This document shows positions 56,865 to 64,000 of a stretch of 64,000 nucleotides of DNA, piece by piece. The position numbers and the translations under genes are program-made. The notes beneath the pieces were generated by a model. It made no database searches and was not told where the DNA came from. It saw only the letters and a program-made list of their open reading frames with translations. How positions within the stretch are numbered: the first letter of the stretch is position 1; the number at the start of each line of letters is the position of its first letter. The DNA comes from Vibrio renipiscarius (GTDB taxonomy: Bacteria; Pseudomonadota; Gammaproteobacteria; Enterobacterales; Vibrionaceae): contig NZ_JTKH01000023.1 in the NCBI RefSeq assembly GCF_000827885.1, positions 62,001-126,000 on the forward strand, given 5' to 3'.

Positions 56865-58262
56865 ATGTTTAATTACATTAAAAAATTCTTCACATCGCAA
56901 GATGATATTACTGAACAATTTACTGATAACATTCAGGTTACGTCTATTGAAAAAACAAGCTTCAATGAGAATGAACTTGTAGCTATTCCACCAAAACTAC
57001 GCCAAGAAGCTTACTATAGTTTCCTATCAGAAATGTCTGATGATTTGACTCATAAAAATGAAGCCAAACGTGAATTTGTCGCAAATAATATTATGATGGG
57101 CATTGCAGCTTCAATTCCATCAACTTATTTCGTCCTACCTTTTGCTGCGGGTCAAACAGAAATTCGTAATTTCTCCTTGCAAGTTCTTCCAACAGGATGT
57201 GGCAAAGGTGTTACCGAAAAACAAACTAGTGCTTTATTTAATGAAGCCATTCATCAATTAGGTGAAAATAGTAAGAGTACCCAATCAGGTCTTCCGTTAT
57301 ACGCAAGAGTTTTTACTGGTGGATTATCAACTGGTGAGGGAATTGCTTATGAGCTTCGTGATGGTATTACTAATCAAAATGGAGAATCACAACAAGGTGT
57401 AGAAGATAAAAGGCTTTTAGTACGAGAACCCGAGTTTTATAATATTATGGTAAAAAGTAATACTCCGGGCAGTATTCTGAGTGGTACCATACGCAAGTTA
57501 TTTGACGCAGAATCACTTGAACCAATGACGAAAACAGATCGCGTAAAGTGTACAAAGCCTGACGTATGTATCCTTGGCCAAATTACTCCTGAAGAGCTAG
57601 TGGCAAAGTTGGATTCTGTTTCTATTTCAAATGGTTTCTTAAATAGATTCCCCATCTTCTCTGGAACTGAACCTGTTTATGAACCAATTCCAAAAGTAAC
57701 TGAAAAAGAAATTCTTCAAAAACATGCAAAAAAACTGAATGAAGTTATGCGCTGGTGCCACGAAAGCCCAAAAACTCTGACGATGGGTGATTGCTACGAA
57801 GAGCTATGGCGCGAGAAATACGGTGACTTAAAGCAAATCGGTGCAAATGGATCCATTGAAAAGTCGCTTATGACCAGAGCACCTCACTACGCGACTATGT
57901 ATGCAATGTTGTTTGCAGCGCTAGATATGACCACTGTATTAACAGCAAATCATCTGACAGCATCTTTAGCGTGGATCGACTACTGGCATGAATCAGTCAG
58001 GTATATTTTTGGAACTGAAGCAGCAGCTTACAAGGCAGAGCAGACAAATCTTCAAGCCTTTGAAGTTCTCAAGAAGATTAAAGAATTGGTAGCTGCGAAT
58101 AATGGTCAACCAATCACCCGTACACCGTTACAGCAAGCCTTGGGTAAAAAATACACATCCAAACAACTCAGCGATGTATTGAAATTCTTGCAAGAATTAC
58201 CCAGAGCACCAATTGCTGTAACCAAGCATCAGCATAACAAGCAGCTAATCTCCCTCACGTAG
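56865..58262 (+). CDS. DUF3987-like NTPase of the island
   Basis: 465 residues. It looks like the DUF3987 (YfjI-type) family: a P-loop-like LPTGCGKGVTE (about 108-118, with Gly where Ser/Thr is usual after GK), an acidic strand RLLVREPEFYNIM (about 183-195) like Walker B, and the family-typical SISNGFLNRFPIF (about 253-265). The C-terminus (LVAANNGQPITRTPLQQALGKKYTSKQL) looks like a winged-helix DNA-binding tail. YfjI relatives lie in phage-like islands, including CP4-57 at ssrA in E. coli. A replication or element-maintenance role is inference. It ends at a hairpin (58278-58310). Confidence 0.65.
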   Translation: MFNYIKKFFTSQDDITEQFTDNIQVTSIEKTSFNENELVAIPPKLRQEAYYSFLSEMSDDLTHKNEAKREFVANNIMMGIAASIPSTYFVLPFAAGQTEIRNFSLQVLPTGCGKGVTEKQTSALFNEAIHQLGENSKSTQSGLPLYARVFTGGLSTGEGIAYELRDGITNQNGESQQGVEDKRLLVREPEFYNIMVKSNTPGSILSGTIRKLFDAESLEPMTKTDRVKCTKPDVCILGQITPEELVAKLDSVSISNGFLNRFPIFSGTEPVYEPIPKVTEKEILQKHAKKLNEVMRWCHESPKTLTMGDCYEELWREKYGDLKQIGANGSIEKSLMTRAPHYATMYAMLFAALDMTTVLTANHLTASLAWIDYWHESVRYIFGTEAAAYKAEQTNLQAFEVLKKIKELVAANNGQPITRTPLQQALGKKYTSKQLSDVLKFLQELPRAPIAVTKHQHNKQLISLT

Positions 58263-58277
58263 CAACCTAAACTACTG

Positions 58278-58310
58278 AAACTACCCAAGCTAGTCTAGAT
58301 TGGGTAGTTT
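58278..58310. terminator. Hairpin after the DUF3987-like gene
   Basis: Perfect 11 bp arms AAACTACCCAA and TTGGGTAGTTT with an 11-base loop, 15 bases past the stop codon. The T-content after it is low (TAGTTAGTTTG), so efficiency is uncertain. Its right arm is the start of the direct repeat described next. Confidence 0.65.
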
Positions 58311-58362
58311 AGTTAGTTTGAGGAGCGTTGGGTCACAGGATATCTTTCAAGCGAAGCTCAAT
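58298..58362. repeat. 65 bp direct repeat, copy A
   Basis: Starts GATTGGGTAGTTTAG and ends AAGCGAAGCTCAAT. It matches copy B (58478-58542) at 63 of 65 bases, 180 bp apart. Confidence 0.92.
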
Positions 58363-58459
58363 GATACTCAAATCCAATCTTGCTATACACATGCCAATCT
58401 TCAACATCAAAATATGTTTCGTTTAACACTATGGGGTTCAAGGAAGGAAAACGACTTAA
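58358..58459 (-). pseudogene. Possible 3' remnant of a lost gene
   Basis: Between the two repeats the minus strand has an open frame of about 33 codons, reading LSRFPSLNPIVLNETYFDVE then DWHVYSKIGFEYH and a TGA. It has no start and no ribosome site and looks like the end of a real protein. It may be what is left of a gene replaced when the repeat formed. The family is not recognised; chance is possible. Confidence 0.35.
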
Positions 58460-58490
58460 ACCACCCAAACTGATCTTGATTGGGTAGTTT
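58458..58490 (-). terminator. Terminator of the methylase operon
   Basis: On the minus strand AAACTACCCAA pairs with TTGGGTGGTTT (one G-U pair), a second version of the hairpin at 58278-58310. It lies 23 bases past the last gene of the operon. Confidence 0.6.
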
Positions 58491-58542
58491 AGTTAGTTTG
58501 AGGAGCGTTGGGTCACAGGCTCTCTTTCAAGCGAAGCTCAAT
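58478..58542. repeat. 65 bp direct repeat, copy B
   Basis: Overlaps the last ten codons of the 58513-58932 gene. Copy A keeps an equivalent end of a reading frame (ELRLKDIL then stop, compared with ELRLKESL in copy B). Confidence 0.92.
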
Positions 58543-58932
58543 TGCGTCTTTTAATTCCTGTAACTCTTCTTTGTCTTCACAATTATCGATAAAGCGGTGG
58601 CAAACCTCTGATGGTTCATCTTCTTGAACAACCTCTGCCCATAAAAAATTAGTCCAGTCAAAGTAATGCGATCCCTCAGCATCAACATTGATAAGCCCTA
58701 TAAGTTCAACAATTGAACGAATCTCTTCTATTCTCGCATCAACAAGAATAAGCGGCTTCAGAACTTTGAGTTCCAAAACCTGAGTTAAGCTCAAATGCTC
58801 AACTTTATCTGGGTCAAATGACAGAACGCCCTCAGCAAACAAATAACGCAAAGACATTCTCTGAATACCCATCGCATCAAGGTGTGTCTGAATCGGAAAC
58901 AAGTCCTTTTGCGTGCCAAACTCATCAGACAT
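58513..58932 (-). CDS. Small protein of the methylase operon, unknown
   Basis: 139 residues from an ATG at 58932; AGAGG precedes it. An upstream in-frame ATG at 58953 would overlap the previous gene by 14 bp. The part SLRYLFAEGVLSFDPDKVEHLSLTQVLELKVL then DARIEEIRSIVELI resembles the helix arrangement of MerR-type winged helices, though clear DNA-contact residues are missing; this is inference. The C-terminal half is acidic. It is the last gene of a minus-strand operon and seven bases downstream of the GIY-YIG gene. No family recognised. Confidence 0.7.
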   Translation of the reverse strand: MSDEFGTQKDLFPIQTHLDAMGIQRMSLRYLFAEGVLSFDPDKVEHLSLTQVLELKVLKPLILVDARIEEIRSIVELIGLINVDAEGSHYFDWTNFLWAEVVQEDEPSEVCHRFIDNCEDKEELQELKDAIELRLKESL

Positions 58933-58939
58933 CACTCGG

Positions 58940-60100
58940 CTACCTCTCCACAATCTGCTGAGTTATAGCATCATAACGATAGTTAACGATGTCACCCGTG
59001 ATCAGCATCTGTATTGCTTGTTTAATGCATTCTAGGGGAGCAATAAACCATTCTCTAGGTGTATGAGCAATCCCTTTGTGATCAGCTACTTTCACATCCA
59101 AACAAGAATGACCAAAGAAAGTATGCAATAAACCCTCAAACTTATTTGCTCTCATGTTGTAGCACTCAAACTCTGAGACTAATTGAACTGGTGCCATCAG
59201 GTAAGTTGGCTCATTCTCTGCATTGGCAATACGCTGTTTTACCGGAGTTGTTGAGTAACCGATCTTATAGAGGTTATTCACACTGTTAATCTCTGGCTCA
59301 CTACTTAAAGATTTTAGGATGTAAATATAACCAGACTTTTGATCCTCACGAGTGATGTTTAGCAGTTCATCTAAAGCTTTATCACTCTTGTCTAGGATTC
59401 GTCTACCCGTTTCGTCCTTATACAGTTCGGTAGCCAGCGAGCGTAGTAACATGTCTGATTCCGTACCATTCTCAAAAACAAGATGCAATCGAGCATTTAC
59501 CTTACCATTCTTCTTTTGCCTCTCTTCCATGTCTGAGACATAGCAAGTGATGCCATGGAGAATGAAGAACATACCCTTTTGAATTTGTTGCTCACCAGTA
59601 AATTGAACCGCTTCTTTTTCGCCAGTCTTAAGATCTGCGTGACACTGTTGAAACAGAGGTTCATAGTCGTCAAAGTTGGCACACTTCTTACGCTTGGCAA
59701 CATGACGGGGCATTTCTAAAGTCTTCTTAACGTGCTTTAGATTAAAGATGCTGTCATCAGGCAGATCCAATATCCCTAGTGCGTCATCAGTAAGTATCGC
59801 TTCAATAGAATCCGGTTTAAGTTCTTCTAATCGAGGTAACAGTCCATGAATATCGAACTGCTCTAGCGCACGACAATGCTGTTCATTGCTACGGATAGAC
59901 TCTAGGCTTTTACTGCGCATCAGCTCAATCGGGTTGCCACGATTCGCCTGTGGCTCTCTTCCATTCTTATCAAAAAACTCATTAATCTGCTTAAACTTAG
60001 CCAGTAAATGGTCATCGGCTGTTGGTGCCGATGATTTAGGTTTTGTTTTTAATAAGCCTTGCGTATCTGAAGCAAGGATATCTTTCAGCCAATCTTCCAT
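58940..60100 (-). CDS. GIY-YIG (T5orf172/MUG113-like) nuclease-fold protein
   Basis: 386 residues. The C-terminal domain (about 255-345) has the GIY-YIG marks: SGYIYILKS (about 256-264), LYKIGYSTTPVKQRIANA (about 277-294; the YIG is YKIG, with Arg290) and the FEGLLHTFFG helix with Glu (about 323). This fits T5orf172/MUG113. The N-terminal part contains FKQINEFFDKNGREPQANRGN (about 36-56), like the helicase-associated segment of the neighbouring gene. The start abuts the helicase stop codon. In B. subtilis yeeC is a similar protein beside yeeA/yeeB. Probably cuts DNA or helps the methylase/helicase pair; not proven. Confidence 0.85.
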   Translation of the reverse strand: MEDWLKDILASDTQGLLKTKPKSSAPTADDHLLAKFKQINEFFDKNGREPQANRGNPIELMRSKSLESIRSNEQHCRALEQFDIHGLLPRLEELKPDSIEAILTDDALGILDLPDDSIFNLKHVKKTLEMPRHVAKRKKCANFDDYEPLFQQCHADLKTGEKEAVQFTGEQQIQKGMFFILHGITCYVSDMEERQKKNGKVNARLHLVFENGTESDMLLRSLATELYKDETGRRILDKSDKALDELLNITREDQKSGYIYILKSLSSEPEINSVNNLYKIGYSTTPVKQRIANAENEPTYLMAPVQLVSEFECYNMRANKFEGLLHTFFGHSCLDVKVADHKGIAHTPREWFIAPLECIKQAIQMLITGDIVNYRYDAITQQIVER

Positions 60101-62047
60101 CTACATTGCCTCTTTCTGAGCTTGTGCTGCCTGCTCTTGAGCAAGGCGGCGCAGATAGATAATGCACTGAGCCAACTCACGTTCACGACCATTACGAGAA
60201 TTAATATCTGGATGTCGCCCGCCATTTGCATTTACAAACTCTTGAACTTTCGGCCACAGTGCAATGGCTTCTTCTTTGGACATTTGCATGCGAGTCGATT
60301 CGATAGAGTCTTGAATCAACTTGAGCGTATCGGTGTTAACTGCTTTTGACAGAATCTCAAATGCCTTCTGGAACGGGTTTACCTGATCGATAAGGTCAAT
60401 GTGTAGCTCATCAATATTGATGAACTTATCCGCCATGCGAACAAACTTCTTGCCCCCCTCTTCTTTAATCTCAGAAGTTGAGATCGCTGAATCCACAACC
60501 ACTCGTTGACGAATCTCCTCTATCTCATCTTTAGAAAGATCAGGGTACTTCTTCTCGATAAGTTTAGGGATCAACACCTTGTTGATAACTTCAGGATCGT
60601 GACCTGCTGCTGAGGCTTTGACGATGTTGTCATCTTGCAAAATAGAGGCTTTTAGATCATCAAGGTCTGTTTCTAATATCTGCTTAGTACGCTTGGTACT
60701 TGGCTCTTTTAAACCACCAATACTGATCACTCCAGGCGGTGTTGGCTCCTTATCGGCTGGATCTTTTGCTTTAAACTTAAAGTTTGGTGCCAACACTTGC
60801 TCCATGAGAAGAGAACATGTGATTGCCTTGAGCATGTTGTTCACAGCATAGTTAACCTGATCACTTGAAGCATCAGGTTCCGCAATCAAGTTGGTAAACT
60901 GAGCGTGAGTCTTATTGTGGCTATCACGAGTACAACGACCAATAATCTGTACGATTTCAGTCAAAGAGTTGCGATACCCAATCGTCAAAGCATGCTCACA
61001 AAAACTCCAGTCAAAGCCCTCTTTCGCCATGCCTAGCGCAATAATGATATCGATGTCATCTTCATGCTTGATATCACGTAAAAACGCTTGGGTTTTCTCT
61101 CTGTCTTTTTCATCCCATACGAGGTCGGCAACTTTGATGATTTTGCCATCTTCTTTACGCTTGATATGAATGACGCCAGTCTCAGGATCAGTGAACTGGT
61201 GCTCACCAATAATGTCCAAGATTGCCGCAACCTGTTCATACTTATCATCTTTTCCCGATTCAGCAGAGTTTACATTAGGGATATGAACAATCGTTTTCTT
61301 ATCGGTATCCAACACCTCTTCAATTGCTGTGAGGTAATGCCCCTTATAGAAGTGGTAGCCGATACCCAAAGATTTGAGGTACTGATAGCCGTTCAACTGC
61401 TCGTAATAGTTAAAAGAAACCTTATCGAACTTCATCTCATCTTCTGGGGTCAGGATAGATACACTATCCCCACGGAAGTAAGACCCCGTCATCGCGACGA
61501 TGTGTGCGGTGCTGTTCTCAATAAGCGCACGCAACACATCACCCAACACGTTGTCACCATCAGCAGAAACATGGTGGAATTCATCGATTGCCAATAAGGT
61601 ATTGTCAAAAGCTGAGTCTTCTAACTCTTGGTATGCAAAGCGTAAGGTAGCGTGAGTACAGATTAAAATACGCTCATCACTATCTAAAAACTCTTTAAAG
61701 ATTTTAACTTTGCTTTGATTGCTGGCAGATGTACAAAGGTTGTAATGCGGATTGATGTTCCAATCCGCAAAGAAACCGAATTTATTTAGCTCAGTGTAGC
61801 CAAAAGAGCCGCCGATAGAACGTTCAGGAACGGCAACAATTACCTTATCGATGCCTTGGTTATGAAGCTTGTCTAAACCAATGAACATTAGGGCACGAGA
61901 TTTACCAGAAGCAGGTGGTGCTTTAATCAGTAAATATTGACTTGCACGCTGCTCAAAAGCGCGAGCCTGCATGGCTCTCATCCCCATCTCATTGGTGTTG
62001 GTGCTTTCACCTGTTTGAGCATAAGTTACATTGACTAAATCAGGCAT
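60101..62047 (-). CDS. DEAD/DEAH-box helicase of a restriction-modification-like operon
   Basis: 648 residues, SF2 type. Walker A APPASGKS (about 43-50), Walker B-type DEFHHV (155-160), motif III MTGSYF (186-191) and motif VI QIIGRCTRD (367-375) are all visible. The C-terminal 60 residues (EEAIALWPKVQEFVNANGGR then HPDINSRNGRERELA) resemble a helicase-associated domain. The start overlaps the methylase stop by one base (TAATG), so translation is coupled. It resembles B. subtilis YeeB and the R-subunit motor of type I or IIL systems; no nuclease motif was seen in it. Confidence 0.9.
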   Translation of the reverse strand: MPDLVNVTYAQTGESTNTNEMGMRAMQARAFEQRASQYLLIKAPPASGKSRALMFIGLDKLHNQGIDKVIVAVPERSIGGSFGYTELNKFGFFADWNINPHYNLCTSASNQSKVKIFKEFLDSDERILICTHATLRFAYQELEDSAFDNTLLAIDEFHHVSADGDNVLGDVLRALIENSTAHIVAMTGSYFRGDSVSILTPEDEMKFDKVSFNYYEQLNGYQYLKSLGIGYHFYKGHYLTAIEEVLDTDKKTIVHIPNVNSAESGKDDKYEQVAAILDIIGEHQFTDPETGVIHIKRKEDGKIIKVADLVWDEKDREKTQAFLRDIKHEDDIDIIIALGMAKEGFDWSFCEHALTIGYRNSLTEIVQIIGRCTRDSHNKTHAQFTNLIAEPDASSDQVNYAVNNMLKAITCSLLMEQVLAPNFKFKAKDPADKEPTPPGVISIGGLKEPSTKRTKQILETDLDDLKASILQDDNIVKASAAGHDPEVINKVLIPKLIEKKYPDLSKDEIEEIRQRVVVDSAISTSEIKEEGGKKFVRMADKFINIDELHIDLIDQVNPFQKAFEILSKAVNTDTLKLIQDSIESTRMQMSKEEAIALWPKVQEFVNANGGRHPDINSRNGRERELAQCIIYLRRLAQEQAAQAQKEAM

Positions 62048-64000
62048 TATTTAGTCTCCATTATCATACGATGATATGTATTAAACAGAGCTGCCAAACG
62101 CGCTTCATGTTCTAAAAGTGGTTTTTTTGAGAAAAGTGAACAAACTAATTTGTCAACAGCCTCATGAGCTTCTCTCAGTATAAGTGGCATTAGTTCTGGA
62201 TCATATAGTTTCGCGAGAGAGTGCTCAGGATAACTTTCACGTGCAGTGATTACATTTATAGCAAGCTCTGATAACGATTCTTTTTGAGCTTCAGTCAGAG
62301 CAGGTAAAGGGAATGTGTTATACAAAAGTGCTGCTGAGTAACGATAGTCAGACTTTAATCTTCCCCCAATAGCCTTTATCCATGTCATATGCATAGAAGA
62401 ACTCAGAATAGCAAAGTGCCAAAGCTCTGCATTTGGAATAACATATATTTGGTTTGAGGCAATTGTGTCAGGCTCGTAAAATTTAGCTGGTATATACTCT
62501 CTTCTTTCGGAAGAAATTGTAGGAAATGCTAAATAAGGTGAATCTGGCTGTCTTATCTCTGCAAACTTGTGAGGAACAGATGCTAATTTTACAGTGGCAG
62601 CTCGATCACTTTGCTCTCGCCAACACTTTACTCGATTCACTCTCTCAGATAATTTCTCACTATGTTCATAGCCACTATCTAGCCATAAACAATATCTTTC
62701 ATTTCCTTGAATAAGCTCTTTTGAGCCGACAAATTCTCTAATGTATTTTTGGGCAACATTATCATGAGATAATTCTTCAGCTTCTTCTTTAGATAAAGTT
62801 AGATTACCATCATCTAATGCAAAGCTACCGTAGTTCACTGGGGGTAATTGAGATAAACATTTTTTTCTTTGCTCGACAAAAACAGACTCTGCTGGTGACA
62901 AATATGCATTAATATTATCCACTGTTAATATGCTGCGTTCATCATAGATAAACTTTGGGGCTTTGGTGGTATTTCTTATACCTATGATTACGCAGATAAC
63001 AGCAGCCTTATTTTTTGCATTGTTCGTCCATTTAAACGATGAGTAACAAAAGTCAATCTCAATTGCCTTTTCAAAAATAGCAGGCCATAGCGTTTCAACT
63101 TGCACCCCCTGAACAATCGAGTTAGTTGACACAAATGCAGCTTTGACAGCATTCTTTCCTGCACAGTACAGGGACGCTTTATAGAACCAAATAGCGATGT
63201 AGTCTAGGTTGTGACAACCTTTAAGATGCTTGAGAAGATCTTTTAGCTCGGATTTTTGTTGCTTGTTCTGCTGTCTAGCCCCAAGATATGGAGGATTACC
63301 CAATATATAAACCTCATCCGTTTCTGTTGCAGGACAAACTAATTCCCAATCAACTACAGCAGCATTGCCCGCAACAATTCTCCCACTTTGCTTCAATGGA
63401 AGCGTTGGTGCCGTGTAACCAAACTCGGTCTCAAACACCATGTTCATCTGGTGCTCGACTAACCAAAGAGAAAGAATCGCCATCTCATGAGCAAAGTCAT
63501 CAAGTTCGATACCATAGAACTGGTCAAGACGGATTGCCGAATGAGACTCGTCAAATAACCCCATCATTCCTGAGTCCGACTCGCCCTCTAGCTCACGAAT
63601 GCGCTTGAGAATCTCAATCTCTAGCTCACGAATTTCTTTATAGGTAATGATCAAGAAGTTGCCTGAGCCACACGCTGGGTCAAAGAACTTAATGCGGCTT
63701 AGACGCACCTGAAGTTTCTTTAGTTTGTTGATGTTGTCATTACACTTATCAAACTCTTCATAAAGATCGTTCAAGAACAGCGGCTCAATCACTTTCATGA
63801 TGTTTGATACCGATGTGTAGTGCATCCCCATTTTGCTGCGAGTTTCTGGGTCGGCAACACCTTGAATCATAGAACCGAAGATATCTGGGTTGATATCAGA
63901 CCAGTCCAAAGAACCAGAATCCAATAGCATACGGCGAGCTTTGGCATCAAACGTAGGCACTTTGATTTGTTTCTTAAATAAACCACCATTCACATATGGG
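62047..64000 (-). CDS. MmeI/DnmA-like DNA N6-adenine methyltransferase (5' part outside window)
   Basis: About 650 C-terminal residues are visible and the frame stays open to the edge, where it reads PYVNGGLF, a motif of the MmeI helicase-spacer region; the gene therefore starts to the right. Next come methylase motif I FFDPACGSGNF (63690-63655), the GIELDDFA segment and motif IV GNPPYLG (63300-63277). A target-recognition-like part and an MmeI-type C-terminus with ALLYNTFPLP follow. N6-adenine methylation is expected from NPPY. Whether the missing N-terminus holds a nuclease is unknown. Closest known layout: B. subtilis yeeA (dnmA). It is the first gene of the operon in the window. Confidence 0.92.
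   Translation of the reverse strand, partial: PYVNGGLFKKQIKVPTFDAKARRMLLDSGSLDWSDINPDIFGSMIQGVADPETRSKMGMHYTSVSNIMKVIEPLFLNDLYEEFDKCNDNINKLKKLQVRLSRIKFFDPACGSGNFLIITYKEIRELEIEILKRIRELEGESDSGMMGLFDESHSAIRLDQFYGIELDDFAHEMAILSLWLVEHQMNMVFETEFGYTAPTLPLKQSGRIVAGNAAVVDWELVCPATETDEVYILGNPPYLGARQQNKQQKSELKDLLKHLKGCHNLDYIAIWFYKASLYCAGKNAVKAAFVSTNSIVQGVQVETLWPAIFEKAIEIDFCYSSFKWTNNAKNKAAVICVIIGIRNTTKAPKFIYDERSILTVDNINAYLSPAESVFVEQRKKCLSQLPPVNYGSFALDDGNLTLSKEEAEELSHDNVAQKYIREFVGSKELIQGNERYCLWLDSGYEHSEKLSERVNRVKCWREQSDRAATVKLASVPHKFAEIRQPDSPYLAFPTISSERREYIPAKFYEPDTIASNQIYVIPNAELWHFAILSSSMHMTWIKAIGGRLKSDYRYSAALLYNTFPLPALTEAQKESLSELAINVITARESYPEHSLAKLYDPELMPLILREAHEAVDKLVCSLFSKKPLLEHEARLAALFNTYHRMIMETK

Larger units (their letters stand above)
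53922..64000. mobile_element. Genomic island inserted at ssrA (right end outside the window)
   Basis: Starts directly after the tmRNA 3' end. Gene content changes abruptly to a tyrosine recombinase, a recombinase relative, a DUF3987-like ATPase and a methylase/helicase/GIY-YIG operon, and the base composition becomes AT-rich in 55300-57700. The ssrA 3' end is a well-known island site; in V. cholerae VPI-1 lies at this same place. The other end, expected to carry a copy of the tmRNA 3' end, is not in the window. Confidence 0.85.

Overview
The window is a 64 kb piece of a Vibrio chromosome. The gene order sdhCDA/gltA, seqA-pgm, fldA/fur, nagE/nagAC, upp/purMN, purL/mltF/tadA, dnaJ-dnaK-grpE/nadK/recN/bamE/rnfH-ratA/smpB-ssrA, the protein lengths, and the tmRNA tag ANDENYALAA all fit Vibrionaceae. 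The species cannot be fixed from the sequence alone.

From 1 to about 53.5 kb it is ordinary core chromosome. Functions run in blocks. The TCA cycle comes first (sdhA partial, sdhD, sdhC; divergent gltA). Next are pgm and seqA, flavodoxin and Fur, then glnS. An N-acetylglucosamine locus follows, with nagE facing nagA-nagC across a 484 bp regulatory gap carrying NagC-like and CRP-like sites. After it come a CPA2 antiporter, asnB, a peptide transporter, a TraB/GumN protein, tRNA-Pro(TGG), smrA and rluF. The purine/pyrimidine block (upp, purM-purN, then purL) carries PurR-like boxes at both purine promoters. The stretch from 34.8 kb has mltF, an unrecognised 44-residue basic protein, tadA, a CNNM/CorC-like protein, an AbgT transporter and a type IV minor-pilin cluster next to dnaJ. 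The dnaK and grpE genes each have a clear sigma-32 promoter, and recN has two LexA boxes.

At 53.55-53.92 kb lies ssrA (tmRNA). Everything to its right looks like an integrated genomic island, open at the right edge of the window. In V. cholerae the same locus holds the VPI-1 island. The left island end carries a tyrosine recombinase, a second related recombinase whose N-terminus is replaced by a membrane segment, and a DUF3987-like NTPase. Facing them is a compact minus-strand operon that runs off the window: an MmeI/DnmA-like N6-adenine DNA methyltransferase (partial), a DEAD/DEAH helicase, a GIY-YIG (T5orf172/MUG113-like) protein and a small unrecognised protein. The first three resemble the Bacillus subtilis yeeA(dnmA)-yeeB-yeeC arrangement and are most likely a restriction-modification-like defence system. 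The fourth gene, and the near-perfect 65 bp duplication just downstream of it, are the least explained parts of the window.

The most interesting leads are the four-gene methylase/helicase/GIY-YIG operon, the domain apparently shared by its helicase and GIY-YIG subunits, the membrane-anchored recombinase with a 16 bp perfect inverted repeat upstream, the duplicated terminator module with a gene remnant, and the 44-residue basic protein preceded by a perfect palindrome.
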